A stretch of 64,000 nt of DNA from an uncultured OCS116 cluster bacterium (GTDB lineage Bacteria; Pseudomonadota; Alphaproteobacteria; Rhizobiales; TMED25). A program made the position numbers and the translations under genes. Positions 41,799 through 51,669 of the stretch are shown in pieces; within the stretch, counting starts at the first letter, position 1; the number at the start of each line of letters is the position of its first letter. The stretch spans positions 230,087 to 294,086 of the forward strand of contig CACMIP010000001.1 in assembly GCA_902613795.1 (NCBI GenBank), given 5' to 3'. A model generated the notes under the pieces. That model was not told where the DNA came from and ran no database searches. It saw only the letters and a program-made list of their open reading frames with translations.

Positions 41799-42228
41799 CT
41801 ATTTCTCTTGTTATATAGTCTTCATAATCTGCTTTTTCTACATCTGTCTCGCTTTTTGTTCCATCTGTAACAACAGTATTTCTTGTCTCATGTATTGTTT
41901 TGTAATTTCCAGATATCAAATGATGCCAACTATATAAATCTTTTCCCTCAGCAACTAATTTATATGCACATGTATCAGGCAACCAATTAAGCTCATGGAT
42001 ATTATCAACGGATAACTTAATACAGTCTTTTACGTATTTATGTCTTTGTGCATAGCTTTTACATTGACAATTATTTTTATCAAATAGTTTGCAAACCAAA
42101 GATGTATCGTAGAGCTGACCACTTAATTCATCTTGCAATTTGATAGTGCAACATTTGCCACACCGGTCACAGAGCGCCTCCCACTCTTCACTAGACATTT
42201 CACCTAAGCGTTTCTCTTTCCAAAACAT
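41782..42228 (-). CDS. YcgN family cysteine cluster protein (UPF0260)
   Basis: WEALCDRCGKCCTIKLQDE, VCKLFDKNNCQCKSYAQRHKYVKDCIKL, WLPDTCAYKLVAEGKDLYSWHHLISG. Confidence 0.9.
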   Translation of the reverse strand: MFWKEKRLGEMSSEEWEALCDRCGKCCTIKLQDELSGQLYDTSLVCKLFDKNNCQCKSYAQRHKYVKDCIKLSVDNIHELNWLPDTCAYKLVAEGKDLYSWHHLISGNYKTIHETRNTVVTDGTKSETDVEKADYEDYITREIVDYDK

Positions 42229-42337
42229 AATTTAATATTAATAACTGACGTTGATCGTTAAAATAAAATAAAATTCGTATAATATAACTTTATAAATATA
42301 TATATACTAATTCAAATATAAATATTATTCATAGCCT

Positions 42338-42757
42338 ATGGAAAAAATCGACGAAATACTTGAAAATATGGAGTTCCTAGATAATTGGGAAGATAAGTAC
42401 AAATATATCATCGAGCTTGGGCAAGGTCTTGATATCCTGCCTGATGATCTTAAGAACGCACAAACAAAAGTCAATGGCTGTGTTAGTCAAGTCTGGCTTC
42501 ATTCCACAGTTACAGATAGCACAACAAATGAAAAATATATCAAATTTGTTGGGGATAGCGATGCTTTCATTGTAAAAGGTCTCATAGCAATATTAATTGC
42601 GCTGTATTCTGATAAGAAACCTGATGAAATTTTGGATATTAAACATGAAAATATATTTGCAAAATTTGGTCTTGAAAGTCACTTATCCCCTCAGCGTTCA
42701 AATGGTTTATTATCTATGATTGAACGGATTAAAAGTGATGCAATGCGAGAAGTATAA
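42338..42757 (+). CDS. sufE: SufE family Fe-S cluster sulfur-acceptor protein
   Basis: WEDKYKYIIELGQGLDILPDDLKNAQTKVNGCVSQVWL (VxGCxSxVW motif), GLESHLSPQRSNGLLSMIERI. Confidence 0.93.
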   Translation: MEKIDEILENMEFLDNWEDKYKYIIELGQGLDILPDDLKNAQTKVNGCVSQVWLHSTVTDSTTNEKYIKFVGDSDAFIVKGLIAILIALYSDKKPDEILDIKHENIFAKFGLESHLSPQRSNGLLSMIERIKSDAMREV

Positions 42758-42764
42758 TTGAGTT

Positions 42765-43268
42765 TTGATGATGAATAAATATATCCTTTTCCTTGCTCAG
42801 TTTTTTATATTGTTTCTATTTTGGTATTTGCTCTCAGGCAAGAATATTGTCTTATTGCTATTACTTGGAGTAATCATCTCAATGTTAATCACGACCTATC
42901 AGCAAAAATTAAAAATTCTAGATGATGAGTCACTACCAATTGCAATACTTCCTCGTGCAATAATATATTGGGTATGGCTTTATAAAGAAATCTTATTATC
43001 GAGTATATTTGTCTCAAAATTAATTCTGAAATTTCCACTCAACGTCTCTCCAAAATATTTTAAAATTAAATCTAATCAAAAGACAGCAATGGGCTTCAAT
43101 ATATACGCAAACTCAATTACGATGACCCCAGGAACAATCTCTGTTGTAACAAACAATGCAGAAAAAGAGATCCAGATACATGCGATTTCCGAAGAGACAA
43201 AATTAGGACTTGAAAGTGGAGTGATGGATGAAAAAATAAGAAAACTTATGTGTGATAAAGATGTTTAG
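42765..43268 (+). CDS. mnhE: Monovalent cation/H+ antiporter subunit E (MrpE/MnhE)
   Basis: Two TMs, then ITMTPGTISVV motif; first gene of the antiporter operon. Confidence 0.88.
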   Translation: MMMNKYILFLAQFFILFLFWYLLSGKNIVLLLLLGVIISMLITTYQQKLKILDDESLPIAILPRAIIYWVWLYKEILLSSIFVSKLILKFPLNVSPKYFKIKSNQKTAMGFNIYANSITMTPGTISVVTNNAEKEIQIHAISEETKLGLESGVMDEKIRKLMCDKDV

Positions 43269-43530
43269 TTTCCTTATTATCATTATCTCAATTACACTTG
43301 CAATTTCTCTATATAGGGCCTTAATTGGTCCAACATTATTTGATAGATTGCTCGCTGCAAATATTATTGGCACAACCACAGTATTGTTTTTGGTGATGTA
43401 TGGATATCTCACTGGTAGAACGGATTTCTTAGATATAGCAATAGCTTATATTTTATTAAATCTTATTGGAACTTTTGCAGTTTTAAAATACTTCAGATAC
43501 GGAACATTAAGTCATGGGGAAGAAGATTAA
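43252..43530 (+). CDS. mnhF: Monovalent cation/H+ antiporter subunit F
   Basis: YRALIGPTLFDRLLAANIIGTTTVLFLVMYGYLTGRTDFLDIAIAYILLNLIGTFAVLKYF. Confidence 0.92.
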   Translation: MIKMFSFLIIIISITLAISLYRALIGPTLFDRLLAANIIGTTTVLFLVMYGYLTGRTDFLDIAIAYILLNLIGTFAVLKYFRYGTLSHGEED

Positions 43531-43536
43531 ACGGCA

Positions 43537-43857
43537 ATGGATATAGTATCATCATACCTTTCAAATCTTATGCTAATTGTCGGTTCACTGTTTCTTTTAA
43601 TTGGTGCAATTGGCTTAATTAGAATGCCAGATGTTTTCACAAGAATGCATGCAGCTTCAATTATGGAGACAGCTGGTGCAAGCCTAATTATTATAGGTCT
43701 CATAATAAACACAGGATTCACAGTCGTGTCATTAAAACTAATTGTTATAATGCTTGCCATATTTTACATATCCTCAGTGGCAACACACGCACTGGCAAGG
43801 GCGTGTATACACGACAATTTAAAACCGAATGCAATGAATAAGGAGTCTGATCAATAG
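43537..43857 (+). CDS. mnhG: Monovalent cation/H+ antiporter subunit G
   Basis: LFLLIGAIGLIRMPDVFTRMHAASIMETAGASLIIIGLI. Confidence 0.92.
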   Translation: MDIVSSYLSNLMLIVGSLFLLIGAIGLIRMPDVFTRMHAASIMETAGASLIIIGLIINTGFTVVSLKLIVIMLAIFYISSVATHALARACIHDNLKPNAMNKESDQ

Positions 43858-43871
43858 AAATTTATCTAAAC

Positions 43872-44378
43872 ATGATTATACTCTCCCTGATGGCGCTAAC
43901 AACACTCGGTATTATAAGACTGAGAAATCTATTCAGTGTTGTCATTTTAAGTACAATATATAGTTTTTTAATGGCAACATTATTACTCATCTTTGATGCT
44001 GTAGATGTCGCACTGACAGAAGCGGCAGTCGGAGCTGGTATATCAACTGTGCTTATGCTTACAGTTTTGTATTATACCAAAGTGAACGAAGAAAAGCCCA
44101 AATTCAAATCAATTCTTCCTCTAATAATTTGCTTAACTATCGGTGGTTTATTGATTTATGGAACCTATGGCCTGCCACCTTTTGGTGCTTCCGATACGCC
44201 AATTCACACACATATCTCAGTTCAATATCTTGAGAGGTCTATTAGTGAGACTGGTGTTCCGAATGTTGTTACATCTGTCCTGGCAAGTTATAGGGGCTTT
44301 GATACTCTTGGTGAGGTTATAGTTGTATTTACAGCAGCGATTGGTGTTCTGTCAATTCTCAAGCGTGATAAAATATAG
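43872..44378 (+). CDS. MbhD/MbhE-like antiporter subunit (equivalent to the C-terminal part of MrpA)
   Basis: LRNLFSVVILSTIYSFLMATLLLIFDAVDVALTEAAVGAGISTVLMLTVLYYT (DUF4040/MbhD-like) and TSVLASYRGFDTLGEVIVVFTAAIGVLSIL (MbhE-like). Confidence 0.85.
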   Translation: MIILSLMALTTLGIIRLRNLFSVVILSTIYSFLMATLLLIFDAVDVALTEAAVGAGISTVLMLTVLYYTKVNEEKPKFKSILPLIICLTIGGLLIYGTYGLPPFGASDTPIHTHISVQYLERSISETGVPNVVTSVLASYRGFDTLGEVIVVFTAAIGVLSILKRDKI

Positions 44379-44387
44379 GGTGATATT

Positions 44388-44807
44388 ATGAGATTGGACT
44401 TACTACTTAGAATATCTTCAAAGATTTTTCTTCCTTTTATTATCTTGTTTGCATTTTATGTGCAATTCCATGGTGATTTTGGACCCGGGGGCGGCTTTCA
44501 AGCAGGTGTAATTTTTGCAGCCGGTATCATACTCTACACAATAATTTTTGGAATAAAAAAGGCCCAGAAGGACTTTCCTGAGACGATATTTAATTACATG
44601 GTACCACTCGGTGTTCTGATCTTCACAGTTACGGGTTTGATAAGTTTATCTAAAGGCTTCAATTTCCTTGATTATGACGCACTCGCGCACTATCCAAAAC
44701 ATGGTCAGCATATTGGAATAATTGCAATTGAATTGGGTGTTTTTGTCACAGTAATTGGGTCCATGGTCTCAATATTTTATGCATTTGTTGCACGAGGTAA
44801 AAAATGA
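44388..44807 (+). CDS. mnhB: Monovalent cation/H+ antiporter subunit B
   Basis: LPFIILFAFYVQFHGDFGPGGGFQAGVIFAAGIILY, GQHIGIIAIELGVFVTVIGSMVSIFYAF. Confidence 0.92.
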   Translation: MRLDLLLRISSKIFLPFIILFAFYVQFHGDFGPGGGFQAGVIFAAGIILYTIIFGIKKAQKDFPETIFNYMVPLGVLIFTVTGLISLSKGFNFLDYDALAHYPKHGQHIGIIAIELGVFVTVIGSMVSIFYAFVARGKK

Positions 44808-45175
44808 GTTCTGCTCTTTATAATTTTATTTCCTCATACAATTACTACGTCATTATTTTTTTAATGATAAGTGGCTTATTTATTGTCGTATCAAGAGGGA
44901 ACATGGTAAAAAAGCTTGTGGGTTTGGCGCTTTTTCAAACGTCTGTCTATATACTATACATATCACCTGGAAAAATTCTAAACGGGACTGCCCCAATCCT
45001 AGACGATGGATATAGTATTTATTCAAGTCCCTTTCCTCATGTATTGATCCTGACAGCTATAGTAGTGGGAATTGCCACCCTTGCATTAGGATTATCTCTG
45101 GTGATCAGAGTAAATGAAGAATTTGGAACAATAGAAGAAGATGAACTATTTGACAATGAGCTCAATAATGAATGA
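44804..45175 (+). CDS. mnhC: Monovalent cation/H+ antiporter subunit C (NuoK-like)
   Basis: NMVKKLVGLALFQTSVYILYISPG, PFPHVLILTAIVVGIATLALGLSLVIRV. Confidence 0.92.
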   Translation: MSSALYNFISSYNYYVIIFLMISGLFIVVSRGNMVKKLVGLALFQTSVYILYISPGKILNGTAPILDDGYSIYSSPFPHVLILTAIVVGIATLALGLSLVIRVNEEFGTIEEDELFDNELNNE

Positions 45176-46649
45176 ACACGCCCCTGCCTTAGTAGTTATG
45201 CTTCCAATTATTGGTGCTGTATTAATTATGTTAATTAGGCATAATAACCTTAACTGGGGCATTGCACTCATCTCAGGCATTAGTACAATATATTATTCAA
45301 TTATATTATATCTCAATGCGCGATCTATAGGGACAATATCATATGCGATGGGCGGTTGGGAACCCCCAGTTGGCATTGAATACCGGATTGATGAATTTAA
45401 TTCACTATTAATTGCACTAATTGCTATTGTGTCTTTTCTAATTCTGGTTTATGCCAGATCCAGTTTAAATATTGAATTAAAGAAAAATAAAATCTCAACT
45501 TTCTACTCCATGTATCTGCTCTGTTTGGGAGGATTAATCGGGATACTCTCCACGGGAGATGCATTTAATGCTTTTGTTTTCTTGGAAATATCATCTTTGG
45601 CAACCTATGTGATAATTTCAATGGGCAACGATCGAAGAGGTCTCCTCGCTGCATATCAGTATTTGATAATTGGAACTATTGGCGCGACTCTCTATGTAAT
45701 TGGAGTAGGATTAATTTTTATTATAACTGGTAGCCTTAATCTCTATGACATTTCCGTAAAACTCGGAGATATTGAGCTTTACCGTCCGTTGCTAGCATCA
45801 TTAGCCTTCATTACAGTTGGTATAGCGCTAAAAATAGCATTATTCCCTTTGCATGCTTGGCTACCTAACGCATACGCTTTTGCGCCGTCCGTCGGAACCG
45901 CGTTCCTCGCCTCAACAGCAACAAAAGTTGCTATTTATCTCTTAATTAAGTATCTATATCTCGTTTATGGATTTGACCTCGTATATTCTAATCAAATTTT
46001 TATTTTTGTTGTACTTTCGCTATCCATTATTGCGATGTTTGGAGCTTCCATGATTGCAATATTCCAAAGTAATCTTAAAAAACTATTTGCGTATTCCTCG
46101 GTTGCGCAAATTGGATATATAACTCTTGGTATTGGTATTGCGAATTATAATGGGCTCACTGGCTCCACAGTGCACATAATCAATCATTCAATAATCAAAG
46201 CGGCAATATTTTTAGCCATAGGTTGTTTGGTTTTTAGCTCCAAAATAGTAAATATAGATCAACTCGCGGGTCTTGGTAAGCGAATGCCTGTGGTGGCTGT
46301 TTGTATCACAGTATCGTCATTAAGTTTAATCGGCGTTCCTGGTACCGTTGGTTTCATATCAAAATGGTATCTTGTTTTAGGATCGCTAGAACAGGGCTTG
46401 TGGGTTGTTGTGTTTGCACTCGCTGTGAGCTCTATTCTGGCACTTATCTATGTAGGTAGGATTATTGAATTGATCTGGTTTCATACGCCCGTTGGTGGTA
46501 TGGTTAGTCCGAATAAAATGCCATTTGAAATGATAGCCGTAACAGTCTTGATGACAATAGCTACAGTATATTTTGGGATTGATACAAGGCTCACTGGTGA
46601 TCTCGCAAAAATTGCAGTTGAAAATGTTTTACTGGGTGAACAATTATGA
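45156..46649 (+). CDS. MrpD-like antiporter subunit, paralog 1
   Basis: NuoL/M/N fold; FLEISSLATYVIISMG, ALKIALFPLHAWLPNAYAFAPSVGTAFLASTATKVAIYLL, HIINHSIIKAAIFLAIG. Confidence 0.92.
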   Translation: MSSIMNEHAPALVVMLPIIGAVLIMLIRHNNLNWGIALISGISTIYYSIILYLNARSIGTISYAMGGWEPPVGIEYRIDEFNSLLIALIAIVSFLILVYARSSLNIELKKNKISTFYSMYLLCLGGLIGILSTGDAFNAFVFLEISSLATYVIISMGNDRRGLLAAYQYLIIGTIGATLYVIGVGLIFIITGSLNLYDISVKLGDIELYRPLLASLAFITVGIALKIALFPLHAWLPNAYAFAPSVGTAFLASTATKVAIYLLIKYLYLVYGFDLVYSNQIFIFVVLSLSIIAMFGASMIAIFQSNLKKLFAYSSVAQIGYITLGIGIANYNGLTGSTVHIINHSIIKAAIFLAIGCLVFSSKIVNIDQLAGLGKRMPVVAVCITVSSLSLIGVPGTVGFISKWYLVLGSLEQGLWVVVFALAVSSILALIYVGRIIELIWFHTPVGGMVSPNKMPFEMIAVTVLMTIATVYFGIDTRLTGDLAKIAVENVLLGEQL

Positions 46650-48106
46650 GCCAGCAAATCATATATTTATTACCGGTACTTATACCAATATTTTTGTCGA
46701 TTTTAATCAAAATCACCTGGGAAATTCAAAGTTTGCGTTACCCAATCCTGTTATCGGGACCTATTCTGGCATTATGGAGTGTATATAAAATACAACAAAA
46801 TTCTGATTTTATGAGCTCTAGCATCAATATTTTTGATATTTTTCCGAATATTGGTATCTCATTAGGTCTTGAACCCATAAGTTTTGTATTCATAATCATG
46901 GTCAATTCTCTGTGGTTGGTCGCCACCTTATATTCATATGGGTATATGCGAACCAATAATGAAAAAAGACTTGGAAATTTCTTTTCTTTTTTTGCCATAG
47001 CTATTGGTTGTGCCAACGGTGCAGCCCTATCAAGTAACCTGCTAACATTATTCATATTTTATGAATTACTAACCGTATCAACATATCCCCTCGTGACGCA
47101 TAAAGGCGACGAACAATCAAAGCAATCAGGCAGAAAATATCTACTTATATTACTGGGTACTTCCTTATGCTTTTTTCTCCCCGCAATGGGATATGTATAT
47201 TACCTCAGTGGTAATCTTGATTTTGTATCAGGCGGTCTTCTAACCACAACTCTATCTAGCATGGAGGTAAATAATATCGCAATGTCGATATTATTAATTC
47301 TATTTATATTTGGTATCTCAAAAGCAGCGGTTATGCCTTTTCATTCATGGCTACCTGCTGCTATGGTTGCACCGACGCCCGTATCAGCGTTATTACACGC
47401 CGTTGCCGTCGTAAAAGTTGGTGTATTTTCAATTATTAAAGTATTGGTTTATATTTTCGGCCTTGATATTTTGCTTGGTCTATTCACTGTTGATTTTATG
47501 ATTTATATTTGCGGATTTACAATAATAACAACCTCAGTAATTGCAATAAAACAAGATAATTTAAAAAAATTACTAGCTTACTCGACAATCAGTCAATTGT
47601 CATATGTCGTCATTGCTATTTTAATATTAACCCCTTCGGCAATAATTGCTGCATCCATGCATCTTGTCGCACACGCCGTCAGTAAAATAACATTATTTTT
47701 TGCAGCTGGTGCAATTTATTCATCCACAGGATACACAAAAATAAGTGAAATGGATGGCATAGGAAAAAATCTTAAGGTCGTAAGCATTGCATTCACTTTA
47801 GGAGCGATGTCGCTGGTGGGAATCCCGTTATTAGTTGGTTTTACGAGTAAATGGTATATTGTGCAGTCCTCTGTAGAGGTTGGCCAATGGTTTATCTTAC
47901 TCGTTATTACAATTTCTACTCTATTAAATATTGGTTATTTTACGCCGATTATATATAAGTTTTTCTTTAAAAATAAGTTGAAAGAAATTTCATTTAAGAC
48001 ACTACCACAGGATATTAACTTATCTATAATCATTTGTTGTGTGCTTATGGTAATTCTATTCATGCAACCAAACTTGGTCATGGAGGTAATAAGTAATGTT
48101 AAATAG
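46646..48106 (+). CDS. MrpD-like antiporter subunit, paralog 2
   Basis: FYELLTVSTYPLVTH, ISKAAVMPFHSWLPAAMVAPTPVSALLHAVAVVKVGVF, HLVAHAVSKITLFFAAG. Confidence 0.92.
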   Translation: MSQQIIYLLPVLIPIFLSILIKITWEIQSLRYPILLSGPILALWSVYKIQQNSDFMSSSINIFDIFPNIGISLGLEPISFVFIIMVNSLWLVATLYSYGYMRTNNEKRLGNFFSFFAIAIGCANGAALSSNLLTLFIFYELLTVSTYPLVTHKGDEQSKQSGRKYLLILLGTSLCFFLPAMGYVYYLSGNLDFVSGGLLTTTLSSMEVNNIAMSILLILFIFGISKAAVMPFHSWLPAAMVAPTPVSALLHAVAVVKVGVFSIIKVLVYIFGLDILLGLFTVDFMIYICGFTIITTSVIAIKQDNLKKLLAYSTISQLSYVVIAILILTPSAIIAASMHLVAHAVSKITLFFAAGAIYSSTGYTKISEMDGIGKNLKVVSIAFTLGAMSLVGIPLLVGFTSKWYIVQSSVEVGQWFILLVITISTLLNIGYFTPIIYKFFFKNKLKEISFKTLPQDINLSIIICCVLMVILFMQPNLVMEVISNVK

Positions 48107-48317
48107 TACGATCAAAAAATTATGGATAAGTTTTCTATTCATACTTGCAATTTTATTTTTTAGTGACCTTGTAATTCACCGACATGATTATTTTGGTGTA
48201 GACGGTTTTTTTGCATTTCCATCCATCTATGGATTCTTATCTTGCATATTTTTAGTTTTCGTCTCCAAAGCTATTGGAATTTTTTTAAAAAGACCTGAGG
48301 ATTACTATGACGAGTAG
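48096..48317 (+). CDS. Small two-TM membrane protein within the antiporter operon, unknown function
   Basis: 73 aa, overlaps both neighbours by a few nt in operon style; ends FVSKAIGIFLKRPEDYYDE. Confidence 0.75.
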   Translation: MLNSTIKKLWISFLFILAILFFSDLVIHRHDYFGVDGFFAFPSIYGFLSCIFLVFVSKAIGIFLKRPEDYYDE

Positions 48318-49983
48318 CTTATTACATCCCGGAATGATACTCATATTATTTGGGTTATTCATACCATTGATCAAGAACCGATTGATTGTGCTTTTATTTC
48401 CAATAGCGAGTTTTATTATTTTATTTTCATTAGATAATGGGACCGTAATCAAGCTTGATTACGGAAATTATGAGCTAGTATTATTAAGTATTGATAAATT
48501 AAGCAGGCTATTCTCATATATATTCCTGCTGATATTATTTGCCACAGCAATATTTAGCATAAACCAAGATAGTAAATCTGAGATATCGTCAGCATTCGTG
48601 TATGTTGGTTCATCAATATCAGTTGTTTTATCTGGTGATTTGATAACTTTATTCATATTCTGGGAAATTATGGCAATAACATCAACAATTGTCATATGGA
48701 GCGGATCTAAGCAGTCCTATTATCCCGGTATAAGGTACCTCGCTGTGCATTTACTCGGTGGTTCCATATTATTGATTGGAATAATTGGCTACGCAAATAC
48801 AACAGGAACCCTTGCTTTTGGACTGATGAGTCCTGATAATATATTCTCGTATTTTGTCCTAGCAGGCTTCTTAATAAATGCCGGAGCTCCACCATTTTCT
48901 AGCTGGATACCTGATGCATACCCAAGTGCATCATGGTCAGGAACAGTATTTTTGTCTGCATTCACTACAAAAACAGCAGTGTACGTTTTAATTGTTGGCT
49001 ACGCGGGTTACCAATTTCTTATATATGTTGGCATATTTATGATATTTTATGGAATTATTTTTGCAATACTTGAAAATGACATGAGACGTATCCTGTCGTA
49101 CTCTATCGTGAATCAGGTTGGCTTTATGATTGTTGCAGTTGGTATTGGAACTGAAATAGCAATAAATGGGGCATCCTCACATGCCTTTACGCACATTATA
49201 TACAAGGCCCTACTACTGATGAGTGCTGGTTCAGTATTTTACATTACAGGTCGCGTAAAATGTACTGATCTGGGTGGTTTGTATAAGACGATGCCTCTTA
49301 CCATGATTTGTGGTATCATTGGGGCGTTATCAATATCCGCATTTCCTCTAACCTCTGGTTTTATATCCAAATCTCTAACTGTACAGGCTACCGTATATGA
49401 AGAACTCAAGATATTGTGGCTTCTGTTGACAATGGCATCTGCTGGGGTTTTTCTGCATGCTGGCATAAAGTTTCCATGGTTTGTATTTTTTCAAAAAGAC
49501 GCGAAGATTAAAGCTGAGGACCCCCCAAAAAATATGAGGTTCGCAATGATACTTTTATCAGCGCTGTGTATATTAATTGGTGTTTTTCCTGGTGCACTTT
49601 ATTCAATTCTGCCATATGACGTCAAATACGTACCATATACATTGGATCATGTATCCTCACAATTGCAGCTTCTAATGTTCTCCGGTTTAGCATTTTTCAT
49701 TCTATTAAAGTATTTAAAACGCACACTTACCATTACGCTTGATTTCGACTGGTTCTGGAGAAAATTTGGCGTATTAGTTGTTAACTTATTTGATACTTAC
49801 CTACTCAAAAAAGCACAAACTCTCATTCAATCTATAGATAATTTAGGGACTCAAACAATTCGAAGTTTGCACAAGCATAGCGGTCCTTCTGGGATGCTTG
49901 GGCGCTCTTGGTCCACCGGAAATATGGCTCTTTGGACGGCAATTCTGCTTGGTTTATTTCTGCTATTTTATCTATTTGCGTAA
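48307..49983 (+). CDS. MrpD-like antiporter subunit, paralog 3 (variant)
   Basis: FWEIMAITSTIVIWSG, NAGAPPFSSWIPDAYPSASWSGTVFLSAFTTKTAVYVLI, HAFTHIIYKALLLMSAG; longer C-terminal extension with an extra TM. Confidence 0.9.
   Translation: MTSSLLHPGMILILFGLFIPLIKNRLIVLLFPIASFIILFSLDNGTVIKLDYGNYELVLLSIDKLSRLFSYIFLLILFATAIFSINQDSKSEISSAFVYVGSSISVVLSGDLITLFIFWEIMAITSTIVIWSGSKQSYYPGIRYLAVHLLGGSILLIGIIGYANTTGTLAFGLMSPDNIFSYFVLAGFLINAGAPPFSSWIPDAYPSASWSGTVFLSAFTTKTAVYVLIVGYAGYQFLIYVGIFMIFYGIIFAILENDMRRILSYSIVNQVGFMIVAVGIGTEIAINGASSHAFTHIIYKALLLMSAGSVFYITGRVKCTDLGGLYKTMPLTMICGIIGALSISAFPLTSGFISKSLTVQATVYEELKILWLLLTMASAGVFLHAGIKFPWFVFFQKDAKIKAEDPPKNMRFAMILLSALCILIGVFPGALYSILPYDVKYVPYTLDHVSSQLQLLMFSGLAFFILLKYLKRTLTITLDFDWFWRKFGVLVVNLFDTYLLKKAQTLIQSIDNLGTQTIRSLHKHSGPSGMLGRSWSTGNMALWTAILLGLFLLFYLFA
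48443..48464. repeat. 22-bp perfect palindrome inside the third MrpD-like gene
   Basis: CCGTAATCAAGCTTGATTACGG equals its own reverse complement; encodes (T)VIKLDYG. Confidence 0.9.
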
Positions 49984-50001
49984 ATGTGATAGAATAAAAT
50001 A

Positions 50002-50391
50002 ATGAATAAACGAAATGAAAATCTGACTGAATTGCAACATTATGTAACTAGGGAGTCTGGAACAGAACGTCCTTTTACAGGACCTCATCTAAATGAGAAA
50101 TCAGACGGCACTTTCACATGCATTTGTTGTAATACACCATTATTTGCTTCAACCCATAAGTATGATTCAGGGTCTGGATGGCCGAGTTTCTACGATACAG
50201 AATATAAAATGAATATTTCTGAGCACAAAGATAATAGTCATTTCATGATCCGAACAGAAGTGAAATGTGCAAATTGTGATGCCCATCTAGGACATGTTTT
50301 TAATGATGGACCTAAGCCAACTGGTCTTAGATATTGCATCAATGGAAATGCAATGAGCTTTGAGAAGAAAGATAAACTTAATGGCAAATAA
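50002..50391 (+). CDS. msrB: Peptide-methionine (R)-S-oxide reductase
   Basis: [60 protein letters not shown]. Confidence 0.96.
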   Translation: MNKRNENLTELQHYVTRESGTERPFTGPHLNEKSDGTFTCICCNTPLFASTHKYDSGSGWPSFYDTEYKMNISEHKDNSHFMIRTEVKCANCDAHLGHVFNDGPKPTGLRYCINGNAMSFEKKDKLNGK

Positions 50392-51577
50392 TTTTGACAA
50401 AACACTACCTGATCAAGATTGGGACGATATTCTTGGCATTAGTGACGAATTTTCAGATGAAGAAAAACTTGTTCAAAAGACTGCGCGTGAATATTCATCT
50501 AAAGAATTATTTCCAAGAGTCAAAGAAGCTTTTAAAAAAGAAATATTTGATAAAAGCATCTTACAAGAGCTTGGAAAACTTGGCCTCATTGCACCGACAA
50601 TACCAGCAAAATATGAAGGGGCAGAATTAAATCATGTTTCCTATGGCCTCATAGCTTACGAGATAGAAAAGGTTGACTCTGGATATAGATCGGCAATGAG
50701 TGTCCAAAGCTCCCTTGTCATTCATCCAATTTTTGAATTTGGAAGCGATAAGCAGAGAAAAAAATATATTCCAGAACTTATTAAGGGAAAACTAATAGGC
50801 TGCTTTGGATTAACAGAACCAGATCATGGGTCAGACCCCTCAAGCATGCAAACCACGGCAAAGAAAGCTGATAATGGATGGGTTTTAAACGGTTCAAAAA
50901 CTTGGATTACTAATGCACCGATTGCAGATGTGGCAATCGTTTGGGCAAAAACTGATGATTATGATATTCAAGGTTTTATACTCGATAAAAATAAACATAA
51001 ATTTCGAACTGAAAAGATAGATGGAAAACTCTCACTGAGGGCCTCTTCTACAGGGCAGATTCATATGGATGAGACACACGTTGACGATGATTGTCGGCTA
51101 CCCGGTGTGAGTGGGCTGAAGGGACCTTTTTCATGCTTGAATAAGGCAAGATTTGGAATTTCTTGGGGAACAGTTGGTGCAGCAGAATTTTGCTGGCATG
51201 CAGCACGTGAATACGCCCTCGACAGGAAACAATTCAACAAACCAATTGCTAGTAATCAGCTCATTCAAAAAGATCTAGTGGATTGCCAAACGCAAGTCAC
51301 ACTGGCTAAACTTGGGGCCCTGAAACTTGGAAGGGAACTTGATAAGAGAAAAATCAATCCAGCTGCAATTTCTCTACTTAAACGAAATAATTGCTTAGTG
51401 GCACTGGATATTGCTCGTAAATCTCGAGATATATTAGGCGGAAATGGAATATCTGAAGATTATCATGTAATTCGACACCTACTTAATTTAGAAACTGTCA
51501 ATACCTATGAAGGTACATCAAATATACACTCGCTCATTCTCGGTAGATCTCAAACGGGAATTCAAGCTTTTTATTAA
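50381..51577 (+). CDS. gcdH: Acyl-CoA dehydrogenase, glutaryl-CoA dehydrogenase type
   Basis: [97 protein letters not shown]. Confidence 0.9.
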   Translation: MANNFDKTLPDQDWDDILGISDEFSDEEKLVQKTAREYSSKELFPRVKEAFKKEIFDKSILQELGKLGLIAPTIPAKYEGAELNHVSYGLIAYEIEKVDSGYRSAMSVQSSLVIHPIFEFGSDKQRKKYIPELIKGKLIGCFGLTEPDHGSDPSSMQTTAKKADNGWVLNGSKTWITNAPIADVAIVWAKTDDYDIQGFILDKNKHKFRTEKIDGKLSLRASSTGQIHMDETHVDDDCRLPGVSGLKGPFSCLNKARFGISWGTVGAAEFCWHAAREYALDRKQFNKPIASNQLIQKDLVDCQTQVTLAKLGALKLGRELDKRKINPAAISLLKRNNCLVALDIARKSRDILGGNGISEDYHVIRHLLNLETVNTYEGTSNIHSLILGRSQTGIQAFY

Positions 51578-51669
51578 AATCCGTTTATTCATAATTTGAT
51601 ATTTTGATTTAAATTATTATATTTAGATGATAACATTTCTATAAATTTAATTTACAAACGGAGAAAAAA

